A program made the position numbers and the translations under genes. Under the pieces are notes generated by a model. The model had not been told where the DNA came from. It saw only the letters and a list, made by a program, of their open reading frames with translations, and searched no databases. A stretch of DNA of 64,000 bases from the NCBI GenBank assembly GCA_027922465.2, contig BQMF02000053.1, forward strand, positions 1,054,001-1,118,000. Reading direction: 5' to 3'. Each line of letters opens with the position of its first letter. Positions within the stretch are counted from its first letter, which is position 1. Source of the stretch: Turritopsis dohrnii (lineage: Eukaryota > Cnidaria > Hydrozoa > Anthoathecata > Oceaniidae). Below, in pieces: positions 1 through 12,926 of this stretch.

Positions 1-28
1 AAAAGAAACTAAAAAAGAAACCAAACAA

Positions 29-1475
29 TTAGTCACTGTCGCTCTCCATTTCAATAAAAATTTCCATGACCTTGATTTTCGCTTTTTTATTTTTTTTTCT
101 GGAAAGCCTCTTGAAAGTGGGTATCAGACTTTTACAAAAAAGTTCATCTTCATCAACACTTTCTTTTGCTGTTTCATTTGCTTTCTGGACATCTGCTTGA
201 ATTGCTCTTTCTAATACGACCTGCAGTGAGTCAGGTTCTGGCTTTCGTTTCCTATTGTGTTCTCTTGAAGCATTAATCGGTTTCATCGTTTGTATGGCAC
301 CTGGACTTTCTGAAATCGATGTGCTATGACTAGACGTTGCTGAAAAGAACGATTTCTTAGCTGCAGGTGTGGATTCTTGTGAACAAGCTGGATTCGAGGG
401 TGACAAGTGACTGAAAAAATCTGATTGATAATCATACGGGGGATTTTCTACAGCAGGGGATGCAGGCGGTGTGAAGATATCTGGTTGTAAATTACTTTGC
501 GTATTTCTAACACCAATGATATCTGTCAAGAAAGACAGTTCCTTAAAAAACCGACAAGTTGATATTGGATTACCACTAGCTCCAGATTTTGTTGCTTTCT
601 TCCGCCGATTTAAAGCTTTTCTAAAATTTTCTCTCAGTTTATCCCACGTATTCTGAATAATTTTCACTACAAAATAAAAATAAAATGAACAGCAGCAAGT
701 CTTTGGTGAAAGCACATTTTTTACTTTGCTCACTTGTTCTTGCCTTAGCATTTTTTGCGACTCTTTTTGAGTATCAAATACATGTACAGAAAGAAAAAAA
801 ACATAGCTATATCTGAAGGTATTTAGATTTAATAAAACACATTGTAAAAATTCTAAAATACAAATAGAAAAAAATGTTTTTTTATTAAATCTGATATTCA
901 CTGGCTGTATGTTTCTTATTTACTTTTTGTTGTTAGCCATGCTTGTATGTTTTATATGAAACTATCATCATGGAAAACATCGTGCAAATCACACTGATAA
1001 TGTCAACAATTCCACCAATTTGTCAATGGGAAAATAAAAATGTAAAATAGAAATTCTAGTGCCGGAGAGTGGAGGGAGAGTAATTTTAACTATTATTTTT
1101 TGTTACTTGTTTGTTGCCTGATCTTTATTTTAGAAATATCAAGAAATTGTATTTAGTGTTTTTATTTTACTAACCTTCCACGTTTAATTTCATTGAGATT
1201 CTTCTCCATGCCTCAGATTTTTTTGGTGTTTCCTTGAAAGCCCTACTGGTTGTGTTCCACAAACAATCATATCGTCTGACCTCCTCTATTAAATCAACCT
1301 CCCAATTCTTGGAGATCTGCGATGCATCCCTAAATTGAGTCAGTGCTGTTGTGGGATGGTTTTCTTGTATCGCCGCGCTATCACTGACTAACAAAGTTTG
1401 AAAATACGCGTTTTCTTCTTGTACAGAAAAATCTTCCTCGTGGTCATGCTCTGTCTCCAGTTGCTGGGTCGCCAT
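29..1475 (-). CDS. MADF-BESS domain protein, two exons
   Basis: Probable DNA-binding transcriptional regulator, nuclear by family. Exon 1 (1475 down to 1175) starts at an ATG in good context (AAAATGGCG) and, after an acidic stretch, carries the first half of a MADF domain, with WEVDLIEEVRRYDCLW and then an alpha-helical AWRRISMKLNVE. A GTTAGT donor follows. Exon 2 (666 down to 29) begins after a TTTGTAG acceptor; the split codon restores V, and the text continues KIIQNTWDKLRENFRKAL, the second MADF half. The middle is Ser/Pro-rich and low in complexity. The C-terminal DEDELFCKSLIPTFKRL plus a basic tail matches a BESS motif. The 491-base intron (666-1174 excluded from the CDS) looks ordinary. 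Longer upstream ATGs exist but run through a simple repeat, so I prefer 1475. MADF proteins also accompany Harbinger transposons, but no Harbinger transposase is visible here, so a host gene is the better guess. Seen: exons, splice sites, motifs. Inferred: function. Confidence 0.72.
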
Positions 1476-2149
1476 TTTGCTCGAATGTTTTGAAACATTC
1501 AAGATTACTATGTCAGCATTAATTAAAACAATGCTGAGCTTTCGTAAATATTGCGATTTGATTGGTTCTTCGTTTTCCTTTCCTGCATTCACACGGGAAA
1601 AAGTTGAAACAAGATCAACTTTTTCCCGAGACAGAAAGGACAGGAAAAGTTTCCCGAGGAAAAGCAAGAAATCCAAAGTGCGCATGCTCACGTGATTATT
1701 TTCCCGTTCCCGTTCCCGTTCCCGATGAAAAAACGTTAAGTGGAAATCCACCTAAACAATCTTTAAAATAGTTAGGTTTACATCCTTTAACAAATTGTCC
1801 AAAAATAATAAGAGTCTACACTGCTGTCCCCTTAGACTCAGAGCAGGATATTTTTGCAATATTTTTGTCAAGCAACGTCCACAAACAAACTTTACATAGT
1901 CCAACTAAAAACCTCTGAGCTCTGAGGTTTTTATATATTTACAATTCGACCACTCGTAAAATACAATATATTTGGTCTAGTTTCAATTATTCTTATTTAC
2001 AATTTTTCTTGAATTTCTGAAGGATTTATTTTTGCGGTAATCTCGTCCGCTCGCCGTTAAGGTTAAAAGTTATGTTTTTAAGAATGATTATCCCAAAAAA
2101 CTTAGAGTTTCCTTCAAAAGTCCAAAAAAATATGTATCAATCCATGAGT
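1476..2149. other. Upstream region of the MADF gene, no gene seen
   Basis: Contains a short GGGAAC-type hexamer repeat (about 1702-1724, read CCCGTT on this strand) and a short stem around 1482-1537. It probably includes the promoter of the minus-strand MADF gene, but I see no TATA box I would defend. Confidence 0.4.
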
Positions 2150-2228
2150 TTTTACCAACCTCGAACCCAGGGTCTCTTGCCTTCGATATACGGATAGCGG
2201 CGAAGAAGACGCTGGCGAACGGTACTCT
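2150..2228 (+). repeat. ACCCAGGGTCTC short dispersed repeat, copy 1
   Basis: A roughly 75-bp unit containing ACCCAGGGTCTCT, then CGATATACGGATAGCGGCG, then a GAAGAAGACGCTGGCGAACG end. The ends are weakly self-complementary. The same unit occurs in opposite orientation at 3645-3735. Confidence 0.6.
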
Positions 2229-3644
2229 ATTAAGGAATTCTATTGGCTGAAAATATTACAACGACCGCAGGATTTTCGAACATTTTATTGATCACAGATT
2301 GACCTATATTTCCATTATTTAAAAATCATAAAATCATTAAATTTATATAGTTTCCATTCACTGAGATACCTTATGTTAGACTTTAGTGGCTTCAGTTGAT
2401 GAATATAAATCACAATGTTTCTGAAGCAAAATTGTTCAATATGTGGGTCTAAACAAAGCATTGCAATCCAGAAATGGAATCAAAAACTAAAACAAGCATG
2501 TGCACATACACATAAGAATGTAAGCTTATTTTACTTTACTTACTTTAGCTTATTTTAATTTTCATGTATCAAGTACCTTCAGAGAGAGAAGAATGGGCTG
2601 ACAAGAACGACTGAGACGATTTAAGGGAAGATAACAATCTAAAAAGCAATTTCCCTGAAATTTGAAATATCAGTATTTATACAGAATACCATCCTGTTTT
2701 CGATCACATAGTAACCTTGAATCTAACACAACAAATTTCATTCAACATATGTCATATGTTACAAATTCCCTGGTTAAAATCCTGACATGATCCTACAAGA
2801 ATTCATAATAGAAAGCATTCTTTTTCAATATAATAGGGTAGTGAACATATACGACAAACATTATTTTTAAGTATATTAATAAGTACATATTGACACTTGG
2901 CACTTGAGAAAGACTTCATAGGTTAAAGAATTGTGAAAATTTTAAAAGTTGTGTTTTTCTGTCTTTATTTGTGACAAACACTGACTCAATAATACTTAGA
3001 CACTTACATGAAGAAGTTCTAGAGCTTTCGAAATAGACATACATCTACTGACCAGTGAACTTAGCAAATTTTGATATAAATAACAATATTGAATCATTTC
3101 ATATATTTGAATAAGTTCTTCATCCCAAACATTATTTCATGAGAATCTTCTCTGACTGTTACTATAATGTATTATCTTCATAGGTTGTTTTTACTTGTGT
3201 GTGCCTTTATTGGTTATCTATATTTTTTTTGTGGAAGATTGAACCTCAATACACTCAAGTTTTAATTTTTGTTACTTTTGTCCACTCTATATATAGCTAC
3301 ATGGTTTCTGGATGTGTCTCCAAAATAAAACACAGCTCGTTACAAAGAAAAAATCCACACAACACCACACGAATTTTGCAATCTCCCTTTTATCATTCAA
3401 GGTTGTCGAATGTAATAACATTGATAAGGAATAAAATCTTTATCAAATTAGAAACACCGTCTTTCCAGAATGCTGTTGAAGTTTTGGAAATATGTAAACA
3501 ACTATAAAGTTTTGCAGAAATGAGCTCGAGTGAACTCGACGAATTATATTTGGTCTTATATTGGTTATAAAAAACTGAATGTACGAGACAAAATTTCTCC
3601 GGGCCACCTTCTATAAAAATTACACAGACTTTGTGTAATTTCCA
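2229..3644. other. Interval between two inverted short repeats, no gene seen
   Basis: AT-rich sequence with no convincing coding content. It is bracketed by the inverted copies at 2150-2228 and 3645-3735, so it could be the inside of a 1.6-kb element, but I see no transposase remnant. Confidence 0.35.
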
Positions 3645-3735
3645 TGTCACGTGACCAGCGTTCGCCAGGGTCTTCTTTGCCGCTATCGGTATATCGAAAA
3701 GGGGAGAGACCCTGGGTTGGAGGTTGAGTTTTTAC
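3645..3735 (-). repeat. ACCCAGGGTCTC short dispersed repeat, copy 2 (inverted)
   Basis: The reverse complement matches the unit at 2150-2228 over about 75 bases (same ACCCAGGGTCTCT, GATAGCGGC and CTGGCGAACG blocks). Confidence 0.6.
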
Positions 3736-3999
3736 AAAAGCTTATTTTGTAAAAGAAAATTCAAAAACCAGGGATTCCTTTCTGTTAGATCACTCAAGTT
3801 GACAGAAAATTAGTTGTACATTATTACACCTTTTCCGCTCGACTTTTTTTACGGTACCGAAACCATACCTTACTAAGAACACTATAGTAAATACAGAAAT
3901 CCTCATTAAAAAATTTCGTCGTGCCTTGTTTCCACTCTGAAATAAATTCTGATCACTTTTTTTTCTAACTCATTTCATTTCCAATTACCGTAATGCCTC

Positions 4000-4095
4000 G
4001 AATAAGTGCCCCCATCGAATGAGCGCCTACGTTTGAATAAGCGCCCACCCTAGAACCTCCCAGCGAACAGGCGCTTACTTAAATCACAGTCTCAA
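4000..4095 (+). repeat. AATAAGCGCCC-type repeat fragment
   Basis: Several near copies of the phrase (G)AATAAGCGCCC occur in about 90 bases. A related larger block is at 14935-15290, and a distant ATAAACGCCGCCC version at 52480-52940. It looks like the end of a non-autonomous element. Confidence 0.5.
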
Positions 4096-6739
4096 AAAGT
4101 CCCCAAAATTTTTATCACAACCGTTTGTTTTGGTCCAACAAATCTTTGATTAGAGATACCTATCGATATCATCGACAATATGCGATCTCGTATATTTTGA
4201 TCCATTTCTTCCCAACAATCAGGGAAACAAGAACATAAGACAGCAATCATGGAGGAATTTGTTCTTTCATCTTGGTTGGTATCACAAACGCATCATTTAC
4301 ACTTAATCTCCTGTCTGACTAGGCTACTCAGGAGATTCATTGTCTCCGAGCTACGTGCATTAGTCACGTATGTACATACCTCCAAAGTTTAAGGGTGTTT
4401 TATTCTTCATGTGTAATATCTTTGTAATGTTTTTGTGTCAGGAAAGACCTGCATTTGTTCCACGTGATGAAATTTGATCGATCCAGTGTTGAAGATGATT
4501 CCGTATGAAAAAGAAAACGTAAAATTTTTTTAATCAATCGATAACATTATGCTGACCAACACTTCAGTTCGACGAAAACGGAAAAGTTCGGAATACTCAA
4601 ACCATGTGACGAGAGGGAACTGATTATGAATTATAAATCAGACTTATAGGGGAGTCAAAATGCGCATGCGCTGACTCGATCCCCCAAGCACACAACAGTG
4701 ATGTAGAATACGCAAAGAAACTCTGAAAGATACTCAACAAAACAACGCATTTTTTGGTCAGCTTTTCCAGGTTCTACAGTATGTAATTCTGTTTATTATT
4801 CATTGACTGACATTTTCATGAGTGTACGCGCTGTGCATCTGCCTTATAAAAGATTGTATATTTTGGCTCGGCAATTAAATTGCTTAAGCTCTTGCTTACG
4901 TATGCCAACCTTGATAAAGTGATGTGTATTTGTTGAATGAACAGTCGTATTTATTGAATGTACAGTCATTGCCAGACTTTTATCATTCGGCGACTTTTAG
5001 TATTTACAATTCTACGCCCACGCACAGCAGGATTAACTAAATGTATACCAATCGAACAAATATTACAAATATTCGACATTAATCCATGTAAATGCATCTT
5101 CACCTCAACGAGGCCATGGCACATGACGTCAAAGAAGGCTTTTATCTCAAATAGATTATTTCTTGAAAACCAACTTCTTCAAAATAATCTGTTGCATTCT
5201 TAAAGGAGATTAATTTGCAATCTCTCCACTTGAAGTTGAAACATAATGTAAGACTAAATAAACAGAAGGCTTTACTTCTTAACATTCATGTTAACACGTG
5301 CCATTCTTATACTCTGGTCATGTGAATACAGACAAACTTTCTGTTTGACAATATATATCTTTAGCACTGATCAATGTAAGTATTCCCCAATGTAGAAAGC
5401 CCCCAATCTGCTATACTTTTACAGTGGTGTACAATATGCTTGATATTTGAAATGTCTGCAAAACATGCTTTCAACCGTCTGAAAAACAACATTGGACAGA
5501 AGGTTTAAGAAAGCAGAAAATAAATTTTAAAAGCACCATGTTTTTTCAATTTTTATCAAGTCCAGGAAAAAACATTTCAGTCATCCAAAAAAAAGTATTA
5601 GTAAAAGTATTTGCTGGACTTTCTCCATTAACCATTTAACCTGTTTTAAACGTTCCCTTCAAAACAGACGACAGTGAGCAATTTATTAACATAATTAATT
5701 AAAAAACTATTTAAACTAATAGTGATATAAGAATCGAAAATAAAGGGCGTTAAGGATTGATGGTGGAGAAAAAAGTTGATATTTTAACTGAATCTGGAGA
5801 AGATTCTTATGAGTTAAATGTAAATGAAGTATACTAAAAATAGACATTGTTTTCTTAACACGTCATTAATTCAATTTTCCACCAGCTTTTTTCAAAAATA
5901 GATCATGGGCGACGATGACATACTGTCGATGTAAGACATGAAAGTATTTTAACCGCAAGTGCCAATGCCCCCTAATGAGCTTCCGTAGCACTCAACAAAA
6001 AAATCCTATTCTTCCGATCATGTTGTAACATGTTTTAACACCATTACACAACGAAGAAACCAATTACTTTTATTGGTGAGTAAATTATTGCGTTTTTTGT
6101 GAAATAGGGAGCTCTAACAACTGCGACGGTAATCAGAACAAAAGCTCGAGAGCTAAAAAATAGCCCAAAGTACTCAGGGTATTAGGAAATAAAACGAAGA
6201 AGGCACTTTTTCAAGTTAACAGATTTATATATAAATAACGAACGATAAGCAATCTCTTGATTTAACTACTTAAAGCTACTTTCCAACGTGCAACGAACTC
6301 TCAACACTTCATTCGAAACCCTGTAATTTCAAGTTGTAATGGGGGAACATTAGATGATGAACCTTCTATGCGATAGGTCAAATCCACCAGTCGATGAATT
6401 CCAAATGTAAGTTTTAGTGAAGACTGCTTTCTTTTTGGTCAAAAAAGGAACTTCAGGATTTACTTCTCACAGTAGAAACAGAGCATATTCGCTGCTTCGG
6501 CATTGGTTATTAACACTACTTCAAAACATGACTTTTGGTGCTGTGTACAGAACGTGCTAATTTCTAAATGATGCAACAACCTAACAAAATTTTCATAATG
6601 GCTACTAAAGGAAGTTGAATTCGCAAAGAAAGTGAACTTTTCGTTTTGTCCCATTTGCTTTTTTTCCGTAAAACATGTTAAAACATAAAAAAATACGACC
6701 ATACTATGTGTTAAAATTGATGCATTTATGAACTACATT
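4096..6739. other. Gene-free AT-rich DNA
   Basis: No ORF here has recognisable domains, splice-bounded exons or RNA-gene features. The reading frames present are short and of biased composition. Confidence 0.4.
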
Positions 6740-7015
6740 CATAAAAACGATCATTGTGGAAGGACGGCGTAAAGCACCATGCACACTGTAATTTAAAATG
6801 TATCACTCACATTTCAACGAAAGCCTATTGTTCTTATATTTTCATCAAAACAACTTATGCGCACGGTGTTTTAGTATTCATAAATTATCTAGGGTATGTG
6901 TATCTAACCTCCTGAAAAGTCTAAAAGTTCAGATATAAGAGTTAGCTTTATTTGTGATGGCGATCATTAAAATTTGAAAGGTCACCGAAGCATTCAGCCG
7001 TGTTTGAATTTGGTG
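6740..7015 (-). repeat. Dispersed repeat, inverted partner of 24125-24400
   Basis: About 270 bases match the reverse complement of 24125-24400 at high identity. Shared blocks include GGAAGGACGGCGTAAAGCACC and the segment around GAGTTAGCTTTATTT. No coding capacity; probably a MITE or a piece of a larger element. Confidence 0.7.
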
Positions 7016-8501
7016 CACATACTATACTTTGTTCTGTCTCCATCTTTGGAAAAAAATGAGCCCGATTGTTTTCAAACTTTTCAAGATTGTTTTTTTTCTC
7101 CGTGAGCTTTTCCCAAAAACAAGCGCAAAACCTTCTTCAAACACCAGTCTTATCTTGTTGGTTTCTTAAAGATTTAGTGAGGTTATGAAACTTAAAACTA
7201 AAATTGGAAATAGAAGAAAATAATTCTCACCATACGAAATGGAAATGGAGAAATAGAGCCCAACATTAATAACGCCCGCTCGGCGGACAGATTTGTTGAA
7301 CAAAACTCGGTCAGTAACTTAACTAAGAAAATAAATTTATTCTAATTTTTAAAAGTGGACGTGAAGAAATTTATATTTTTAAAGAGTACAGACCTTTTTT
7401 CTATAGGAAAATAAACGACTACGTAATACATCCACCTTTTGTTTTTGTTTTTATGGGGTTTTTTTATGGTATAACTAAATACAGCATTTTTAATTTGTAC
7501 TTATTCTGCTCTCAATAAAATTTGAAACCATTTGACACCTATGTCATCATTTGACACTTATATTTACTTTGTTCTTAGTTCTTGAGTCAACGTTGCCTTG
7601 ACATTGACAGACTGTTCCAACGTCAACAGAAAAAGATATATTATATTCATTTTCGGGTTGTGTTATTTTTACTGTTAAACTGAAAGGTAAACATACCTTC
7701 CAGGCTTTCTGACTTGTTTGTGGATTTTATTCAATTTTGTTCTTATTGCTCCTCTTGACTGACATGTTCCCAGTACTTCTTCAAGTGCTTCTTGGATAAA
7801 CCTTCTCATACTGATAATTCAATCTTTATCATTATACTATTTTCAGACTGGAAGTGTTTGAGGATATTTAGGAAAAACTTCAGATTCTTAATCTGTTCCT
7901 ATTTAGAAATAATTTTTTTTACAAGAAAAATTTTCGGTCAGATCTTACTGGTTCCTATAAAAAAAAAACGTGTAGCTTACTTCACACCTATAAAGCTAGT
8001 CTTATAAAAAATGAACACTAAGCCACCGAATTTAACGTCAGACGAATGTAATATAGCAACAAATACTTTGCATTGAATGTTCTGGTATTGGATCTTTTCC
8101 ATAAGTCAAGATTTGCTTTATGCAAACATTGATAAGAGAAAGCTCTTGTTGACTGAAACATTTAGCTTACATAATTTTTTAACGTAATGTTATTACGTTA
8201 CGTAACAGAACATGACAAAATTCTAATTTTGAAAACAGATTAGTATTATTTCAAATTTCACAAATCAGAAGCAGTCCCTTGACATGAGCTCAGTACTATA
8301 TAATGCCGAAATAATCAGTAGACTGCCTTTCTGTTGTACACACTTATTTGTATAAAAATATACGCTTTAATATTCAGGCTCAGAATGGTCCAATATTTAA
8401 GAATATTGTAGGAATATCAGCCAGGTTAATTTTAGGAAATTTGTTAGACTAACAACGTTTTCCTATGTCGCTATTATAAGCTGTTTTCTTGCAACATATA
8501 T
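7016..8501. other. Gene-free AT-rich DNA
   Basis: No supported gene. Contains a short palindromic cluster of ACGTAA motifs near 8180-8205. Confidence 0.4.
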
Positions 8502-8872
8502 GTTAAGAATATTAGCGGCTCAAAATTAAAGTTCCTATAAGAATATTGAGGTTCACTCAAACTTTTAGTATTTTTAAAGGGAGTTTACACGTAAAGATTC
8601 TTGAAAAATCTTTCTTTTAAGTAGGTGTTTTAAGGCTTTAAATTTAATTTGGTAAATCAAAACGTCAACGCGGTCATGAACACTTAATGAGTTGAGACAC
8701 TGAAACTTGACTTTCTGATGTACAATTTAAATTTAAAGCATTAAAACACCTACTTAAAAGAAAGATTTTTCAAGAATCTTTACGTGTAAACCCCCTTTAA
8801 AAATACTAAAAGTTTGAGTGAATCTCAATATTCTTATAGGAACTTTAATTTTGAGCCGCTAATATTCTTAAC
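8502..8872. repeat. Fold-back element with ~150-bp inverted arms
   Basis: The left arm (8502 to about 8653) starts GTTAAGAATATTAGCGGCTC, and the right arm (about 8720-8872) ends with its exact complement. The arms stay nearly identical for about 150 bases and enclose a loop of about 65 bases. No ORF. A half copy related to the right arm lies at 32762-32862, so this is a family. Consistent with a non-autonomous fold-back transposon or MITE. Confidence 0.8.
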
Positions 8873-9689
8873 ATAATCTTTACGTGCAAACCTACAGAAA
8901 AAATAGTGTATTCTACTTACAAGGACTAACTTTCGCCTGTTCAATTCAAATTATTGTTTTATCGTCGGCAATATTTTAAAACTCCTGAACATACTTGAGT
9001 TAAAAGACTCAAAAGACTGTGTTTTCTTGTGCGTTGAATATAATTCACATAGCTGACTCTAAATAAAAAACTAGAGCACTTGGTTTCACTTTGGTAACTT
9101 TTCGATTATTCGAACGTTTTCTTCGATGACTGAGAGTTCGAGTTTTCGAGAGTCAATTGTATTACAAATTGGAAAAAAATTCTTTGAGCCGCTGAATAAT
9201 CCAATCTTTCCAATTGATTGAATGTTTCCAATCATCTGCAAACTCTTCGCGACATTTTGAAATAGGGTAATATATTCCGACATAAACATACAGAATTACA
9301 GTATACTCTTAATAGTAATATAAGTCCACACTTTCTCTCTGCGGTGGAGAATAAATTATATATAATATGAAAGTATAGGATAAACAAATTGTGTGTTTGA
9401 GTCATTCTATTTTCGACTCCTGATTGCAGATAAGCAAGTCTCCGACGTCGACAGCTAGTTCTTTTTTGCGTCCTCGATTTCCTCTGATCCCTAAAACAAG
9501 GGATCTAATTAATGCGAAAGATAGCTTCGTACGCAGCCAAAGGGCTAATTTTGAAACAACCAATCGTTGCCAATGTAAACTGACGTGGAGGAAGCTATAG
9601 AAGAATAAAGTTATTTTTGCATAAGTGGAGAATCCCTAAGAAGGTGACATTAAACGATCTATTTACTCGTATTTGTTAATTAAGAGATA
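8873..9689. other. Gene-free AT-rich DNA
   Basis: Nothing supported; one minus-strand reading frame (9086-9289) has no domain signal. Confidence 0.35.
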
Positions 9690-9825
9690 ACGGGTGTTAC
9701 TCAGTGGGCATAAAAATACCACTGCGATGAAGAGCATTTTTATTGAAATAGTGTGTATATTTCTATACAAATGCACTCCTTTGCGGTGATCTTTTAACAT
9801 TTTTTGAATATATTCATCTAACAAT
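9690..9825 (+). repeat. MITE of the CAGTGGGCA family, copy 1
   Basis: A short palindromic element running from CAGTGGGCATAAAAAT to a TGCGGTGATCTTTTAAC-like end, with a central ATTTCTAT core. Related copies are at 10053-10180 and 17925-18030, with diverged remnants at 35395-35515 and 61640-61725. Confidence 0.55.
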
Positions 9826-10052
9826 TTCAGACCATGTAACTTTTCGGTGAAAACACTTATAATAATGTTCGAAAGAATGAGGCAAATGTTGTTTATAAAC
9901 TCAATTAACCAAACAAATTTGACAAAGCTTGCACCACGACGTCTTGATGATTTGAGTATATTGCCTTGCCTTGATGTTCCAATCAGAACAGCTCAATAAA
10001 ACAATATTCGATACTAGAACGATCTTTCAAAGCGTGCAACTGGATAGACAAC

Positions 10053-10180
10053 CCAGCCGTCACATTTGTTAAAAAAACCTCTGCGAAGGAGTGTACTTCT
10101 ATAGAAATATACGCACAATTTCGATAAAAGTGCTCTACGCCGCAGTGATTTTTTGACGATTTTGCCCATTGGGAACATGA
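10053..10180 (-). repeat. MITE of the CAGTGGGCA family, copy 2
   Basis: Inverted relative to the other copies: ends in GACGATTTTGCCCATTGG and has the same central AGAAATATACRCAC core. No coding content. Confidence 0.55.
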
Positions 10181-10879
10181 AAGAAATTGTCAAGTAAGTT
10201 TGAAATAATTTTGAGGTGTGTTTAGCTTGGAATTGTGTGATAACGGTTGATCAAGGTCTTGCTCTTTAAAAAAAAAAGAGTTTTTTAAAGCTACAATTTC
10301 ATCACAACACGACGATGTTGATTTACAAGAGCATCGGTCGAAACTTTACGCTAGTCTACTTCAATTTAGCAATCCTGAGTGATTAGACATTCACAGTCGA
10401 TCAAAATTAATTAAGATACTTAGAAAGACTGCGTACTAAAGATATTCAAAATTTACACTCATACATGTAGCCACCAAAAGACCTGGAGACAAAGTTCGTG
10501 GCATTTTGTGTCCAATCAATCCCAATTATCGAAAGTTACCAACAGAAATATTATTGGATTCTCTTATTGCTGTGATTAGGGAACTTTCACGAAGCAATAA
10601 TTTAAGGATGATGGTATCTTAAGTAGTATGGAATTCTGGGCAATTTGGGAAAATCATCCTCTACCTTTTAAGGCAATGGGTAATTTCTTAATAACAATAA
10701 GAATGGACTTTTGTTTTTTGTTTGATAGATATACAGATGACTCTTGAAAACTCGAACAGTAAAATGTGAATTTCTAAGTGATATTTAGATATTTAAAACA
10801 TTAAGAGGATTACAACGAGAGTTTTGTTAATGTTTTACAAGTTTGCTTTTTAATCTGATGAGAGACTGTTGTTAGAATA
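10181..10879. other. Gene-free AT-rich DNA
   Basis: No supported gene or repeat. Confidence 0.35.
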
Positions 10880-11112
10880 ATAATACGGGGCAAGATGACT
10901 CACATAAGGAAAAAAAATGGTACTTCCAAAAATATTGAAGTTTCCCTCTCCAATAACGTTTCTGCAAGCCAAAGCTGTTGCTTTTCTAAACATAACAACC
11001 GTCACTACTCGCCTACCATCTTTTTCCCATAAAAACATCGGTTTCTGAGGCTCTATCTACACTTCAAGTTATAATGACTCGACTTACCCCGCCGACCCAT
11101 CTTACCCCATAT
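10880..11112 (+). repeat. Dispersed repeat, inverted partner of 15958-16185
   Basis: About 230 bases match the reverse complement of 15958-16185, including ATAACAACCGTCACTACTCG and GGCTCTATCTACACTTCAAG. The two copies flank the interval carrying the gremlin-like gene, but probably as independent insertions of one MITE family. Confidence 0.7.
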
Positions 11113-11454
11113 TACGCTATATATGTTACTTACACTATAATGCATTTCGAATGAAAGAAAACTTTATTAATGTCAAAGGTTTATATTTTCCGTCGATCGT
11201 CCTAATCACAAACGTAAAAAGTAAACGAAAAAATTATGTTTCAGTTTGAATGACAGCACGGAATGTACAATCAATTTTCGCTTAATTAAAGGTGGCGTTG
11301 AGTTATTTCCAGTAACATGTAGCAGGAAACTATAGTGAAAAGCATATTGTCGTTTTCTATAAAATAAATGTCGCACTCTTCTTAAAACCTTGAGGAAGAG
11401 GCGCTAATTGAAATATCCCTAATAAAAAGAGCACTTCACTGACGCAACGCCAAA
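11113..11454. other. Gene-free DNA
   Basis: No supported gene or repeat. Confidence 0.3.
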
Positions 11455-11459
11455 CCTTT

Positions 11460-11586
11460 TTGGGAAGTGTTAGATGGTTCAGCTTATGGTTTGGGAAGCA
11501 TTAGATGGTTAAAGTTAGGGTTTGGGAAGTGCTAGACGATTAAGGTTAGGGTTTACGAAGTGAAAGATGGTTAGGGCTAGGGTTAG
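11460..11586 (+). repeat. 31-bp minisatellite, four units, TTAGGG-rich
   Basis: Four successive units of about 31 bases begin TTGGGAAGTG (the last TTACGAAGTG) and end GGTTAAGGTTAGGGT or close variants. The unit tail is telomere-like (GGTTAGGGT), so the repeat may be built on an interstitial telomeric seed, but it is not a true (TTAGGG)n array. Confidence 0.75.
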
Positions 11587-12459
11587 ATGGTAACCCAAAC
11601 CAATCAGCTTTAGAAGGGGATGTTTCCAAGAAATTGCGCCAACTTTCCAGCTGCTCAAATTGATCATGTCTTTTGACCAATCTGAAGAACAACTAACTTA
11701 TTTGTGACCTAGACTCAACTGACGTCACTGCAAGGCAAACACTTTCAAATTATGAATTTTAGAAACTTATCTTAAAACATTCCTTCTGCCAAGAAAAACA
11801 ATTTACGCGACTCGTTAATGAGAAGAAAACTGTGCCAACTCTACTGCTCAAACAGGATGAAAAAATGGTAGCGGATGCTTCCTTTTGGAATTTGTTTTCA
11901 CAACAAACTTCTTTTGTCTTGGTGTTCAATAACTCATTAAATTTCGCCTGTAATGATCGGTGTATATTTGTATAAATTGCTTCATCGCCATCCTTGTCCA
12001 AACGTATCCTTATCCTAGACTATATAGGTTATTGTTAGTAAAATTATGCAGTGTTTTATGACGTTGCATTAGCTGCCTACGAAAACTTCAATCGCATTTT
12101 ATTGCAACAACACAACAACACGAAAAAAAAAAAACAACAACAACAACAAAAACAACACGCCGACAGTGGGATGCTTAGATCGCTTTTCTTTTCTAAAAAA
12201 AAAAGAAGTATTTTGTCGCTTATCTTTGATTTCAATCTTACATGTTTACATTTTGTGGAGACAAAAATCAGAAATATATATCGATTGTTATTTAATCAAG
12301 TGATCTGTTTCATAGATTTGTTTGTTGACTTTTCAAAACACTGTGTACTCTAAAATTAAAACTGACGCCGCCGACACCTTAGAAGAAGAACCCTGTTAAT
12401 CTACTTCCTTTTTTAGATTTTTAAATTCCAGTCCTTTGTGAGAGAGCCAATTATTTTCC
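11587..12459. other. Upstream DNA of the gremlin-like gene
   Basis: No supported gene. Includes an A/CAA simple repeat at about 12122-12158. A TATA-like CTATAAAAAT lies at about 12460, upstream of the cystine-knot gene, and could be its promoter. Confidence 0.35.
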
Positions 12460-12926
12460 CTATAAAAATGGTGTACATAGCGCTGTCGAGTTCATTTTAT
12501 CAACGCTTTATGATTGTTAACATTGAACTAACATCACAAGAAAAATGAATATTGGAAAAGATTTACATCATCTTCATTTCAAAAAATAAAATTGCTTATG
12601 TGAAAACTTGTTGTTTCTTTTGATCTTTAACTTTGCAATTGTGACTTTGTTATTTTTTTTTTAACTGTTTTAAGTTTAAGAAATATTATGTTTGTTGAAG
12701 TGAATTTTAGTCACACAAATGCAGAGAAATTGGAAGGGATACACTTACAGTAGGTTCTGTTAGTTGAAACACCTACGGTACAATAGATGAAATGAAAAGA
12801 CATGTATCACATGTTTTGTTTTCCATGCCGCTCTTCATCTAGGCGTTTATGGGGAATAAACGGTCGATAGTGTTGCATTTTGGGTGGCAGATATCTAATA
12901 AATCTATTCTGTCTTTTGTTTTTAGC

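Noticed and set aside
1170..1751. Longer minus-strand MADF reading frame starting at 1751
   Set aside because: The added N-terminus passes through the GGGAAC simple repeat (HRERERERE text); the ATG at 1475 has better context and starts clean coding sequence.
4000..4095. CRISPR-like appearance of the spaced GCGCCC repeats
   Set aside because: Repeats are too short and irregular, in an animal genome; explained as element ends.
12849..12926. Upstream in-frame start of the cystine-knot gene
   Set aside because: A strong splice-acceptor-like tract just before 12927 and signal-peptide position favour the downstream ATG; kept as an alternative.
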